Below, piece by piece: positions 43,081 to 55,648 of a stretch of 64,000 bases of DNA. This DNA is from Hyposmocoma kahamanoa (Eukaryota; Arthropoda; Insecta; Lepidoptera; Cosmopterigidae). The translations under genes and the position numbers were made by a program. Below the pieces are notes generated by a model that saw nothing but the letters and a program-made list of their open reading frames with translations, did not search any database and was not told where the DNA came from. The DNA lies in contig NW_020653711.1 of NCBI RefSeq assembly GCF_003589595.1, positions 3,530,506 to 3,594,505 of the forward strand, written 5' to 3'. Positions within the stretch are counted from its first letter, which is position 1. Each line of letters begins with the position of its first letter.

Positions 43081-43269
43081 CTATTTTAAAGAGAGTGTTG
43101 TAGGGCCGTATTGCAATACGCGAGTGTAACGGGATTTCACATGTCTAAGTGAGTCACCACACTTATCGAGACGGAACCTCGTTAAGCTGGTCAGAAGAAG
43201 CTCTATGTTAAAGTAATAAGAGCGAAAAAGACGTACATTTCTCGCCGACGTTCCGTATGGAACCCGCAA
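43081..43269 (-). other. unassigned ORF, 62 codons
   Basis: MRVPYGTSARNVRLFRSYYF and LLTSLTRFRLDKCGDSLRHV have amino-acid use more like real protein than the AT-rich shadows around. I cannot assign a family; a transposon C-terminus is one option. Confidence 0.25.
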
Positions 43270-43467
43270 CGTGTCTTCTGGCCTTATTACATGAAGCTTT
43301 TTCTGATTGGCTTAACCGGATGAAATGTTTTTATGAGTCCCTAAAGCAAGCAAGTTCGCGATTTGAGGAGGATCCCATAGTAAAGCATATTTGTATTTCT
43401 AGGTAGTGTAAATGATTCTTTAAAATATAGTGAACATAAATTCATTTTATCTTATATGTCAAGTAAC

Positions 43468-43935
43468 TTTAGTAGCAGTAGAGCTCATTGTGAATGAGTT
43501 CTATTTCAGGCGCAAAGCATTAATGTGAGCATTACTGCATTCCGGTTTTTAAGGGTTATTTATTTATTTAGGTTTCGTTTTACAATACTAAGTGGGACGA
43601 ACAAGTCGTGCGCCTGGTGGTAAGCGTAACAGTCGCAGTCACTGCCACTGCGCTCGACAACCTGAAACATAAGTTACAACTTGATGGCAGAAATAGGTAA
43701 GGTAGCAGTATTTCCCTGAACGAACTCTCACTAGGGGCTCTACTGCTACTAAAAGGGTAATGAAGATGCTGATGAAATTACAGGCACATGAGACTTGTTA
43801 ACTTATGCCTCTCAAGGCGACATGCGCATTGACCCTCAGATCTTTGTAATTTAAGCTCTGAGTAGCACTGCAAGTGCTACGGTCGGACGTGTCGCTTACC
43901 ACCAGACATAGGTACGACTTGTTCGTCGTCACGGC
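43468..43935 (+). repeat. repeat C copy with a reversed repeat C inside
   Basis: The outer plus-strand copy runs 43468-43558 and 43753-43935. At AAGGGTTA/AAGGGTAA it is split by a minus-strand copy, 43559-43752. That copy ends in CTTACTACT-type family 5' sequence and starts with its AT-rich tail (complement of AAATAAATAAATAA). Confidence 0.8.
43559..43752 (-). mobile_element. nested repeat C insertion with 8-bp TSD
   Basis: The flanking octamers AAGGGTTA (43551-43558) and AAGGGTAA (43753-43760) differ at one base. The tail side is AT-rich. This is the best evidence here that repeat C moves as a retroposon. Confidence 0.7.
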
Positions 43936-44351
43936 TTTAGCGATTTGATCTTATTAAATCGCGTGTAAAATAATACAGTCAAAGTTTACTTTATGCTCCT
44001 TAGTAACAAACTAACGAAAGAGCATAAAGATTAAAAGTACGTTGAACTTTAATATAAAAAAAAATTAAGCGAAACTGACCACTCGTGTGTAAAAAGTTGT
44101 TCAGTTTCTAAACTTGCGGTATGATGACAGAGATTATAGTTCTTCTAAGGTCGAGATTTACATTAGGGGACATTCACATTTGGTTCACGCGCTATGAAGG
44201 CATTGTGTTCGAATGATGTATTTTTTGTCACATTTTTTGCGATATTTAATGATACAATAATAATAATGACTTCGTGCCTATTCGTGGGGGGAAGCCGGCA
44301 TGGGTGTAAAGAATATATTATCTAGATTTCATGTTGTTTTTTCTCTAGTTC
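43936..44351. other. no feature recognised
   Basis: AT-rich spacer. Confidence 0.4.
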
Positions 44352-44650
44352 CTAGTAGCAGTAGAGCTCCTTGTGAAAGAGTTCGTCCATGGAAATACTG
44401 CCACCTTACTTATTTCTGCCGCCAAGCAGTAATGTCAGCATTACTGTGTTCCGGTCTTAAAGGGAAGGGAGCTGGTGAAATTACAGGCACATAAGACTTG
44501 TCAACTCACGTCTCAGGGTGACGGGCGCAGTGGCAGCGCCCCTTATATCTTTGCGATTTAAAGCTATGAATGACACTGCTAGTCTTATGGACAGGAGTGT
44601 AGCTTACCATCAGGTGCACGACTAGTTCGTCCCGTCACTTGATATTATAA
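44352..44650 (+). repeat. repeat C, full-length copy
   Basis: From TAGTAGCAGTAGAGCTCC to CACTTGATATTATAAAAAAA, about 299 bases, with every block in order. A good reference copy for the family. No pol III A/B boxes or ORF are evident. Confidence 0.8.
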
Positions 44651-47250
44651 AAAAATGCTATATAAATTGATAGGTAACACAAACAAGAAATATTGTGTAA
44701 CTGATTTTTGAAATAACAGCTAACAGATTTTGTACTGTGCAATAACAGTCATTGCGTTTCACCTATCGTATCCTAGGTGCGCGAGTTCTAAACGCACTCG
44801 ACCGGTTTTTTATACTACGGTAACTTTTTGCTACCGTTCAAACAAAATCAACGTGAGTAATGCTTATTTACTCATAGACATACATATTTAGAGGAAAAAA
44901 AAGTCGGATTATAATAACAAAGTTCATATGAATCAGGGTTATTGTTGATGTAGGTTTTTTACAACACGTCAGTGGATGCTGTTTTTTTTTACGTTTGATA
45001 CCTTAGAATAATAACGCTATTCTAAGTTTGATACCTACTTCTTTTGTCTATTTGAAAAAAATGACAAAAATACACATACTTACTGAATCTATCTACATGA
45101 AAAAACTTTCTGTTTTCTATGGTATTGTAATAAAATATTGTTTTAATAACATTGATTTTATAACATTAGTTAATAAAACAATCAATCTGCAAAAGAACAA
45201 TAAATTTGTCTCGCTTAATCGTAGTGGAATTTTATGAAAGTTATATTTTAAAAATAACAGTTCGAGCTGCTTTTTCGGCTTGCAGTCTGTTTCGGGAGGG
45301 TTTGTAAATTATTCCAACGTACCTTTTAAGTCATGCCACGACACGAACATCCGTAATGAATATCACCATTAATCAATGCAGTCGCTGATACGGATGCAGA
45401 TATGAACCAATGGTCACATATACCAGAATATTTAGCGAAATGAAAAGACTATCGATGTCATTCTTTTTTCAAATTAAACGTTCTGGTATGTGTCCAGAGA
45501 TTCATATGAACATAATCGTCATAATCTATTTGTAAGTCAATGTAATAATCATACATAATCAACCTCTTTGTAACGCTCCTCATGAGTTTATTAAAAACAA
45601 GTTAAATAAAAAATTCACTCTTTATTTCCAGTAACTCCTTCATATTTTGTTTTGTACAACCGTATACTATGATATAAAATCACGTAATCGTATAATGAAT
45701 GACGATTGAGAAAATGGGTAAACCAATTAAACCGGTTTCAAAAGACGCAAGATTTTTAACGTTTTCACCAAACTGTTGTTGATAAACACAGAAAATACGT
45801 GTTTCGAATACATTAAACTATTTAACATAAATTTACAAAATGTTATCATCGTATTTATTACGTATCGCGTTAAGATATTTTGTGTGATTTTATGTTTTGT
45901 ATTTGAGCTCGTTAAATTCCCGGGAAAAAGCATGCCCGTTACAGGAATGTTTGTAGCTTACCTACTGAAGACACTTTAGAAAGCTTTGGGATCCTTTCCA
46001 ATATCGTACAAATCAATCCGTATAAAGTATGGAGTCCTCATTCATTCTTGACCACAATAAACAAGATCTCAATACATCAGTGGTCGATGGAGATCTCTCT
46101 AAAATCAGTTACTTTTATTGTGAAACATTTACAACGTAAGCACAAATGTACAGGTTTTTTAGTTACATGTACATGCAATTAAAAGGACACCAGTAAATAA
46201 GGACCTTATGTACTAAAAATACAAATAATCTAAGCGATACGCATTCTATTTCTCGTCGTAATTACGAATAAGGTTATATTATGTCTGAGTCTCAAAGAAA
46301 AAATGGCGAACTAAGCAAATTATTCATATTTACAAAACGAACTTTGAAAGCAAATACGAAATGAACCAACCCAAAATTCGTTTTTTAAATCTCAACCTAA
46401 TGTGAGGCGAGACTTATAGTAAATAAATGTTTTGACGTATACGTCACACGGAAAAATTGGTGTTTCGACATCAAAAAATACGAATCCAACTTTTTTTTAT
46501 TGATAATGAAAACTGAAGATACCAGTAGTGAACTATGCAACCGAAAACACAATTGAGTAAACTTCTCTCGATAAAACAAAAATAACACACTTTTACCACG
46601 TTCACTTACGGAAAAATCAGTTCCATTCGATTGTTATTAAAGTTATTACAATGAAATTTTTTTGCCGAGATCCATAATAAATACGTCACGGGACCAAGAG
46701 CTTATTTTAGCGTAACAGAGTATATCTTATTTATAAAAGGCAAAAAAAAAAGTTAAAATATCATGCAATGAATTTCTCGGCGTCGCCCTCAAATTATTTC
46801 AAAGCCTACACAACCACGATACCATTTCGCCTTAATTTTTTTATTGAACTTCAACTTGTCATACTGACGACATGATGGTGCAAAGTTCCTTAACCCAGCG
46901 TTCTGTGGATTGTGGATGAGATACCGTTTAAAAGTCCATCAACATTTTGCGTAGGACGTAAGCTCAAAGGCCGAAAGCACTTAAAATTATTATCGAAGAT
47001 GATGCTCATTTGTCTCGTTAGCACCATGACGTCACCATCTTCAAGTAGTTTTTTGCACTTGACTGGATGTACTGTTAATTTAAGAACGAAATACGTTTAA
47101 GTTTTTTATCATGCGATTTGTTAAGTGAACATCGACAAGGTTGTTTTTAATTGCCGTATAACTAAATCAAAATGATTGGTGATAAACGAAGGTTATGTTT
47201 AAAAAAAGTACAATGAAAAATAACGCACTTCTCGTATTAACAGTGGCATG
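44651..47250. other. no recognisable gene
   Basis: 2.6 kb of AT-rich DNA. The short ORFs (for example 45028-45237, 45727-45979 on both strands, 46912-47100) lack domains. CTTAGAATAA and its inverted partner sit between two GTTTGATACCT words at 44993-45030. Confidence 0.4.
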
Positions 47251-47258
47251 ATAAATAC

Positions 47259-47951
47259 TAGAGATACGCCGAGTCCAAGTTTTACCGAGTAACCGAGTAC
47301 CGAATATTACTCGGTTTAACATTTGTCGAGCAGAGTACTCGGCCGGGTTACTCGGTTCATTACAACCGGAAAGCGATGATCCTAAAAGTCCCATTGCTTT
47401 AGAATTAGACCGCTATGTCAATGAAAGTTTATTATCGCGAGTGCAGTTGTGGTGCAGTTTCCAATGGTGGCCCTGCCCACCATTGGAAAGAACTCTGCTC
47501 ACATAAAACAAAACAAAAACTGACACAGTTAGCACGAGAGTTTTTATGTGCACCTGCAAGCACTGTGCATAGCGAGCGGTTATTTTCCGAAGCGGGTAAT
47601 GTGTATGAAGGAAAAAGGAAAAAGGACTATTACCTGAACGCGCAGACAGCATTGTTTTCCTATATAATAAATTGCTTATGTTAAATTTTAAATATTAATC
47701 ATATAAACTTTCTTTTTAAATAACTAAATTGCTACAAATGTTACAGTTGTCTAGAATTTCTAGTTGTAATAAATCTCTTTTGATTATTTGAAATATATTG
47801 TTGGTTTTACTTTATTATGTCTATAACTGTAATGATTTATTTTAACTGAGTACGCTTCTCATGAACCGAGTTATTCGGCCGAGTACGAGTAGTAAAAAAA
47901 CGGCCAACATACCGAGTACCGAGGAGCAAACGAGTACTCGGCGCATCTCTA
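47259..47951 (+). mobile_element. deleted hAT transposon, 693 bp, 8-bp TSD
   Basis: The ends TAGAGATACGCCGAGT and, from the other strand, TAGAGATGCGCCGAGT are flanked by exact ATAAATAC (47251-47258 and 47952-47959). About 90 bases inside each end are packed with CCGAGTAC/ACTCGG words, probable transposase-binding sites. The centre retains the transposase C-terminus. Confidence 0.9.
47370..47684 (+). pseudogene. hAT transposase dimerisation domain relic
   Basis: Frame one starts PIALELDRYVNESLLSR. After an inserted foldback at 47459-47489 (TTTCCAATGGTGG and its complement) another frame gives LTQLAREFLCAPASTVHSER, then LFSEAGNVYEGKRKKDYYL, then the stop. LAR.FL..PAS...ER.FS.AG is the hallmark of the hAT C-terminal dimerisation domain. 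The DDE core and zinc finger are gone, so no transposition activity is expected. Confidence 0.85.
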
Positions 47952-48024
47952 ATAAATACTTTACAATCTTTTTTAAGACAGATTATATAACAAAAAATTC
48001 ATTTCAATTTCATCAACTCACGTT

Positions 48025-48276
48025 CCGCTGCTGGGTACGGGTCTCCTGTCAGTGTTTAGTTGGCCCAATGCGAGTTGGGGACTTCCCTGACGTGCGGGGA
48101 ATGGTGTTTTCTTTCACCGGAAAGCTCGTGGTAAAAATCAAATTAAATTTCACATATAAATTCCGAATAATTCAAAGTTGCGAGCGAGCCCGGATTCAAA
48201 CCCTCAACCTCTGCTTGAGAGGCGATAGGTCAAACCATTAGGCACAAAAAAATCCATTAGGCTACCACGGCTTTAT
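48025..48276 (-). mobile_element. SINE B copy with 20-base head insertion
   Basis: CCGCTGCTGGGTACGGGTCT to the tRNA-like head (complement of AGCCCGGATTCAAACCC). GTCAAACCATTAGGCACAAA is followed by a second CCATTAGGCTACC, a small local duplication. Confidence 0.8.
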
Positions 48277-48544
48277 AGTTGAGTTTACTTAGGCGCTTAA
48301 TTATAAATAACAATACATAAATAACATCAATAAAGCATCCCCTGACAATGCAAACAAAGCAGATGGATGCATTTTTTTATTATTTTAATGATGACACTGT
48401 CTTGCACTTGAAGTAGTGGATGACCATTTTGAATCTAAACGACAATTAAAATGTCTGGCGTACTGAATTTGAGGTGTCTAAATCATTTGAATATCGAACA
48501 AAACGATCTATTATGTAATTAACGACCTCAGAAGCATTTGCACT

Positions 48545-48680
48545 AAGGGCTTGATAGGAAGTCCCGGTTACGATTCTCGGTAAGACCAATTTAGGGAAAC
48601 GTACTTCTGTAAATTGGTTTGGTCAGGGTCTTCCTAATATTTCCCGAAGTAAATTCCGTTATTTTGGTACTCTACGAAAA
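48545..48680 (+). repeat. SINE E-like copy
   Basis: GTTACGATTCTCGGTAAGAC near the B-box position, then GTTTGGTCAGGGTCTTCC and AAGTAAATTCCGTTATTTTG. Confidence 0.5.
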
Positions 48681-48684
48681 CGAC

Positions 48685-48925
48685 CTCGGTGATCGAGTGG
48701 CTTACACACAGGATATCATGGTGTTGCCATCTCTGAGGTCTCGGGTTCGATCCCCGGCCGGGTCAATGTAGAAAAAGTAACTTTTCTGTATTCTCTCGGG
48801 TAAAGGTGTTTGTGGTACCGTCGTCGTTGTTTCCGGTTTCCATAACTCAAGTGCTTTAGTCATTTACTTTGGGATCAGAGCAAGGTATGTGATGTTGTCT
48901 AATATTTATTTAACTCTCCAATTTA
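48685..48925 (+). mobile_element. SINE F, tRNA-derived
   Basis: TGATCGAGTGGC (A-box-like) and GGGTTCGATCCCC (B box) in a tRNA-like head, followed by a body with GTGTTTGTGGTACCG and GGGATCAGAGCAAGG. Only one copy is in the window. Confidence 0.65.
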
Positions 48926-50028
48926 AGACCACGTAATTGTTATAACAAAAAAAAATGGATTCCTGTACCTCTAACTGACAAAGGATAAGACTTTCTTTAC
49001 AACTTGTTTTTAGATTTAAGTATTTATATTTTTCATTTATTTATTCATCGCATTACATTCGTCTAAAAGTATTCCAATAAAATTTGAAAATAATTCCGAT
49101 AATCATAAGATTTATTAACATAGAGTATGAAAAGAAACAAATAAAAATTTTATTACTGTCCGTTTTATGAATCATTCACGTTTCCACATAACTCGTTAAA
49201 ATATTTAAATGTTTTTATGGCGGAAACTAGCAAGACAACCACACCCATTTATCTAATTGCAAACTAATTCGCCTTACTATTTAGCACTAGAGCAACGAAG
49301 TTCACTTCGGGGCACTACTCGGAAGTTACAGACCAATTCATAAAAGTACGTTTCCCAAATTGGTCCTGCCGGAAATCGAGACTAGCTAGGACCTCATCGT
49401 CTAAAATTCTTGCTGCCAATTTCAATATCATAACATTATAAAAGTAAGCACGGTTGATAAAATTGTTTAACATACCTTTTCTCAAACATGCTCGGAAATG
49501 TTTACATTTTACTTTCAAAATACGAACACGGAAAGTTTGTCATCTAAGGTCCATGCGATTACTTCCCGGCCAAGGCCTGCAAAGTAAGTATGAAAATCCA
49601 TTATGTAAACTTTTAAATCTACCTACTAATAATGAACTATGTAAAAAGGCAAAAGAAAAAATCATACAGCCAACTGCCAAGTTTTCGTAATTGCGAAAAT
49701 TAAAAGTACCTGTACCGTTTTTTTAAAAAAAAGGAGGTAAAATAAATAAAATGTTTTGGTATTATTTTCTGCATTTTGGATTTTTTTTTCTATGTTCGTT
49801 GCGAAAATAAGTTCTAGTGAGAAGTGCGATAACAAAAATAAATATTTTTGTGGATACAAAATAAACCGCGTCATCAGAAGTTCAGCAAGCTACTATTTAA
49901 ATGTGCCTGAAAAAGCTATATCAAGTATTACTTTTAATTTTAATTAACATTTTTTTTTACTTTTTGTATATTATACATCTTCTCTTTACAGTTCTATTAT
50001 TTCCTCACATTGTTTGAGAAAATCATTA
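48926..50028. other. no gene; one SINE E-like fragment
   Basis: 49290-49400 has CACTAGAGCAACGAAG and GGGGCACTACTCGG (minus orientation). The rest is AT-rich; short overlapping ORFs are unsupported. Confidence 0.4.
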
Positions 50029-50998
50029 GGGTAGCCTGGTTTAAAACGGGGAACGTGTAGAATGAAAACAAAAAGTGTTAGAAAATCAGCTATTGTTTTA
50101 TTTTATAGTCTACTTATCTGACTCTTACATACTAACGTGAAAAGTAGTTATATTTAATAGTGTGGTTGTAATTGATAAAAAATGTGAAGTCGGATTTGCG
50201 TACTCTTACAATGTACAATGGGTAAGAGTACGCATGTGCGTCGGCAAGTGTAAGCAACATCTTTTTTGAAAGGACTTCGTTTATCGGTAGCACGAATCAC
50301 CTCCATACCTTTCTGGTAATGTGATTTTTTGTCTCGGTATGCATGGGCCTTTGCTCATGGAGAGCTGAGAAGAGTCTACTTGTGGCACGGACATACCTCA
50401 GTTAGGGTGGTGGTGGTGCGTCACGCGCACTTGCAGCCGATATTTTAGACATCTACGGAGCACATGTCTCAGATCTGTTAAACCTTCAAAAATACTAGAC
50501 TCTCACAAAAGGTTTCCGTTGATTTAGAACGAGGCATAGCGACAGAAATTTTATTCAGAAGTACACTTTTGTAAAAAAAACGGCATGAGACTACGCGCGT
50601 ACTCTTGCAACACATCGAGTTGCGTACTCTTGCACACTTCAGCCACTTCAGAATAAAACTGCTACCAACCCCATATGTTGCAAGTGACCAGAATCGTTTG
50701 CAGTTTGACCTCAGACGCGTTTTTGGGCGATTTCATACAAAGTCAGTTTAAAAAAAAATGCTTAATTTAGTCTCGGTAACAATTTGAAAATATCAAAAAG
50801 TTTTATGCAAATACATCAAAATGTTCAGACATAGGTAGTTTCTTGGTTTTCGATAATTTGCGATAATTTTTCCGCACAACAATCTCCACTTCCTAGCACT
50901 ACAAAATGACACTGAACTTAGTTGCGTATTGTAAATAACTTCTCGGCAATCTACATTGCGTACTCTTATCGGATGCGTCATCTTAGACCAGGCTACCC
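50029..50998. mobile_element. 970-bp TA-flanked non-autonomous transposon
   Basis: GGGTAGCCTGGT at both ends in opposite orientation, with TA at 50027-50028 and 50999-51000. Five copies of GCGTACTCTT (50198, inverted near 50224, 50597, 50622, 50958) lie inside. There is no transposase ORF. A TA duplication suggests mobilisation by a Tc1/mariner-type transposase, which is inference. Confidence 0.8.
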
Positions 50999-51000
50999 TA

Positions 51001-51512
51001 CATAAGCCTCAGCGGGAACGGGGAATGCTTGACTCGTATTAATAACTCATACACGTTCAGCAATCCTTACTTGCAGGCCTCTGTAATAAAGTAGGTACTA
51101 ATATCAAGGCAAGTTTATCATTACAGTACAGGGGAGGTAAATAAAATTCCAACACCAGTCGTGTACCTACAGTTACGATGTTAAATAACGTTTGTTTTGA
51201 TCGACTCAAGTCAAGACTAACTAATCAATTTCTCGTCCAAGATAACACTACGGTTTTATTAGTAATACGATTGGTTTTCAACGTGATCATCAGCACATGT
51301 GGTCTGTGGATTTTTATTGCAAATCATGTAACTATGAGAATTGCTCTCCCGGGCTGACCGAAACATCACGAGTGTGGCTAACTGAATTAATGTAAAGATG
51401 TACTTGTATGTCTTAGATGTATACACAATACATCAACACACATTGTCGGATCCTGTTCGGTTAAAAGTGTGTAGCTCGTTGTGCTGTTGACTGTATACTG
51501 ATGTACTTATAT
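51001..51512. other. no feature recognised
   Basis: Unique-looking spacer. Confidence 0.4.
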
Positions 51513-51790
51513 GCAAGCCATGGTAGCCTACCACCTCTCAAGCAGAGGGTCATGGGTTCAAATCCGGACTTGCTCCACTGAATTTTTCGGAATTTTAATT
51601 TGAAATTTACGATGAGCTTTTCGGTGAAGAAAAACATCGTGAGGCAAACATGCACTCATCTGCAAAGCAATTTAATGAGGTGTGTGAAGTTCCCAATCAA
51701 CATTGCGCCGCATTGCAACTATAGCTCTAGACCTCTCATTGTTAGAGGAAGCCTGTAATCAGCAGCGGGACCATATTAAGCTTATTATGT
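51513..51790 (+). mobile_element. SINE B copy
   Basis: Head CATGGTAGCCTACCACCTC with B box GGGTTCAAATCC, then TTTCGGTGAAGAAAAACATC and the 3' block AATCAGCAGCGGGACC. Confidence 0.8.
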
Positions 51791-53192
51791 GTTAGAAAAA
51801 AGATATGCAGATTTTAAAATAGCTTAAATTACGTAATGATTAATTATCTAATTATTAATTACGTTATTGTAAAAAATGCACGGAATGCAGACATGTTTTA
51901 ACAGATAAAAAATGCGTTGACTAAATTCGTAAGCCTCGTACCATTCATGTGAACTTTTGAGTATGCAAAAAAAAACAAATATACTAGAAATAATTATGTG
52001 ACAATCTATGATTATACTTATGTGTTCAGCTTTAATTGCCCATTTTCGCTCGAAAAACAAAAAAAGCATTTCATCCAAAAACGAAGTTACGAGAGTTTCA
52101 AATTGAGCTGACGAATTGACAAGAATAATCACAAGACCACGGATGTTCACACGAAAACAGTACTTACAGACCACGAGTCTATAGTATGTTAAAAGAGCTA
52201 TGTCAAATTCCATTTAGCAAGTTTTTTTCATGTAAGACTCATCTGCCTTAATTGTAATCCATTCTTCTTCCTATCATAAAAAGCAGCTTCTCAATAACAG
52301 ACACAAGAACCGTAATATAGTAATGATTCACAGCCGGTAATGCTTTTATGATGTAAGGATACTTCCTGGAAATCGAAAAAGGTTGTAGGCGGCCGTAGTA
52401 CCTAACTCTCAATTGAGGGTTTGTGTCTATGTTTTCCTGTTTGTGTTGAATTTAAAAAAATGCTTACGTATTTTTCTATTATATTACTGAGAATTTTTAT
52501 TAACGGACACGTCAGATCCGGGTCAATGACCGAGTTTAACTACAGTTTACGTACGTTTGTGAAAGGCAGGTGCAGGGCAAGCCTACTTTGATCGCAAGCA
52601 TGTCCTTGGCACTAGGTACCACTTATAAGTTGAACGGTAGGTTCACTCATCAGTTTTCTTCGCGACATGACTCCAAATACCTACGTATATATTGTAGATT
52701 TATCTTTACGTTTTTCCCTCAGCAATATTAAGGATTATTATTAATAATAGGAAGATCGATCGTAGTTCGAAAATAATTCGCACCTTTATAAAGCCTCACC
52801 TGCAAAATGAAAATTTTACAGGAAAGAGGTTTAAAAACAAAATCAGTCGTTAACTTTTTTACACTTAAAAGAGAGTCAACACTTCACATGATATACATGA
52901 TTTGTTTCATATACTCCGTATTATTTTTATCGCTAAAAGCACTTTTGACGTACAATGACACGTGACTTTATTATAGGTCACCATTTATTTATCAAGGGAA
53001 CGAATTATTAGTGTTTCTTTAAAGCTCTAATTAAGCGGGATCTGAATTAGCGACTCTAGGCTTCGCAGGCAGACTCTCCCCAATAGGCCATAAAGCGGCA
53101 TCATTACCTACTAATAGTTTGTTACGCCAAATAGTTACGCCAAATGTCGTTATCAACAAATATTAAGCCAGGCTTTGTCACGCTAGGCTTTA
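51791..53192. other. no recognisable gene
   Basis: The 121-codon minus-strand ORF at 51848-52213 is hydrophobic and AT-driven, with no family match. GCTTCGCAGGCAGACTCTCC near 53.06 kb may be another tRNA-like scrap. Confidence 0.35.
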
Positions 53193-53410
53193 AATAATAA
53201 TAATTAACGCACACGCTCAACATAGCATCGCACTAGGGAAACCCTGTGTCGCGGGTGCGATGGACACTCACATAGACAACCACAAATTACACCCAAACTC
53301 ACGAGAGAAATAAATGTAGGGCATACAAATATTTCTCCCGGCCCGGAAATCGAACCTGGGACATCTGCGAGGCAGTCCGGCATGGTAACCGTTCGGCCAC
53401 GGAGGCAGTT
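53193..53410 (-). mobile_element. SINE A copy
   Basis: Complete from the (TAA)n tail to GGCCACGGAGGCAGTT. The B box complement GGAAATCGAACC has one change. Confidence 0.85.
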
Positions 53411-53953
53411 AAACCTATAGTTATTTACAAAGTTGTTCAAACTTTCTTAGGAGAGTTGATTACAGCCGCCGTACACGTAGGTATGTGGCGCCTGCGCTTA
53501 TGAAGAATGTTAAATGTTTTACAAACATTTCATTGTTGTTGTATCATAAACCGACTTACTGCTATTAGTCATCAAATACGGTCAACCGCGTACTGTTTCT
53601 CGTCGCCTACTGACCATTGTAACAGCTTACATACATATGTACCTACCTATCTCTTGGCCGGGGAATACGTGATTTAATACTGGTTAGAAGATTTGATTTT
53701 GCGGTTTACGATCTTTATTTTCCGTTCATTTCCGTTCCGTTCATTTGTCCATTCAAGTACGGAAATGCTTTTTACACATTTTATTGAAATTCTAACTTTG
53801 TTTTACAAATCTATCCCTCCTATGTAAAACTTCGTAATCCGAAATTCCATGTAGGAGAGCGTTTTAATGTACTGAAAGGACTAAAATGAGCATAATACCA
53901 GGTCGATGTTTTATAATTATTTTTTTTTTAACATTTTAAAATTCATTACCATG
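53411..53953. other. no feature recognised
   Basis: Unique-looking spacer between two SINE A copies in the same orientation. Confidence 0.4.
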
Positions 53954-54180
53954 ATAATAATAATAATAACGCACACACTCAACATAGCCCCGCACTAGGG
54001 AAACTCTGTGTCGCGGATGCCATGGACACACATACAGACAACCATAAATTACACCCAAACTTACGAGAAATAAATGTAGGCCATACAAATATTTCTCCCG
54101 GCCCGGGAATCGAACCTGGGACCTCTGTGTGGCAATCCGGTATATATGTAGTATGGTAACCGTTCGGCGACTGAGGCAGT
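53954..54180 (-). mobile_element. SINE A copy
   Basis: Complete, with a 12-base AT insertion (TATATATGTAG) in the head between the two pol III boxes. Confidence 0.85.
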
Positions 54181-54199
54181 TTACAATTAAATTTGTAAT

Positions 54200-54435
54200 T
54201 TAGTAGCAGTAGAGCTTCTTGTGAAAAAGTTCGTCCAGGGACTTACTGCCACCTTACCCATTTCTGCCGCCAAGTAGTAATGTGAGCATTACTGCGTTCC
54301 GGTTTAGAAAGGTAAGGGTGCTAGTGAAATTACAGGCACATGAGACTTGCCAACTTACGTCTCAGGGTGACCGGAGTGGCAGTGCCCCTTCGATCTTTGC
54401 TATTTAAAGCTCTGTGTAGTCCCGTTATTTAGTAT
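54200..54435 (+). repeat. repeat C copy
   Basis: TAGTAGCAGTAGAGCTTCTT to TAGTATCATAAAAAAATTAG, with about 45 bases deleted before the tail. Confidence 0.75.
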
Positions 54436-54681
54436 CATAAAAAAATTAGTCTTTATTTTTCATAATGTATATTTTACTGCTGAGTATAATAAACCTACAT
54501 AAAATTGAAGTGATTAAAAAAATGCACCTATTTTTGTAGCTTCCGATAGCTCACGTAGAGGTCGAAATACTTGCATGACTTATGCTGTCTACACAGGATA
54601 CTGCAAAGTTTTCTTATATGCATTTTTTGGGGCCAAAACTTCCTAATGTCTCAATCATAATAATGTGCCAGTTAAATATCT

Positions 54682-54775
54682 GGTCTCAAACTAGGAATTC
54701 CCTGTACTATGAGTGCAAGAGCAACGGGATTCACTAAGGAGGCACTACCGAAAACGCTCAAACAAGAACAAAGTC
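54682..54775 (-). repeat. SINE E fragment
   Basis: TGGTCTCAAACTAGGAATTC and AGAGCAACGGGATTCACTAA. Confidence 0.5.
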
Positions 54776-55330
54776 AAATTCAAACAATCTTTATTTCATA
54801 AGTAAGCAAATTACACTTGATTTTATTAATCATCTCTACTGCTCATTCCTAAGGCAAATTCCCCTGAAAATAATGAGCACGGAACTCTAGGAGTTGCTCA
54901 TTGTAAAAATATACATTTGTATACGGGGTTATTTTTAAAATACTAATAACCTCGTAACACTATATTACTAACATCATAAACAACAAGTTTTGAGTCACGA
55001 CTTTTAATAAGTCATCAGATTTTACTTTCATACAAAAACAAATAGAGTCGCTCTAAGCGGTAATAACTATGTGCAGGACGGAGGTGGGAGTCATCGCGGA
55101 GGCCGTTTGCACGTTTGAACTTATTCCAAACATAGATCTAAAAAGTAACAGACAGTACAACAAAAACTTTAAACTTTATTTTAGGTACATTTTCTGTTTT
55201 GTAAAAAGTCATAAAACAAAAGTTTTTATTTATGATGTTAATAATTATGGTCCTGTGAGGTCGTTAGTATTTTAAAAACAACCCTGTAAACATCATAGAT
55301 CGAGACTACCTGCAAGAGCTAAACGAGTCT
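54776..55330 (-). repeat. LINE 3' UTR-like sequence
   Basis: On the minus strand it ends ATGAAATAAAGATTGTTTGA followed by ATTTGACTTTG, a tail of the kind left by some LINEs. The block ACTAATAACCTCGTAAC is shared (inverted) with 23.2 and 55.26 kb. There is no coding part. Confidence 0.45.
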
Positions 55331-55648
55331 CTACCGCGGATTTTTGTCATCCAAGTATAGAATCTGTATAATAATAACCTTTAGAATAAAGTTTTTGTTT
55401 CAATGTACTTTTAGATCGAATCCGGAACTCCTCATCTAGCATCCACATTGCAAACCGTTGGTTAAATAACCCCATACCGCGATCTGTGAAGAGGCACCGT
55501 GACTTCGATGTCGTATGCAATTTACGATTTTGTTAGTTCATCGCAGCCTTGCCGGACTTGCCCTGTTTGCAATGAGAGAATACAAACCGTATTATTATTT
55601 CAATATTAGCTGTTTCTATACATTGCATGTAATATTTAGAAGGTTATA
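55331..55648. other. no feature recognised
   Basis: Short unique-looking spacer. Confidence 0.4.
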
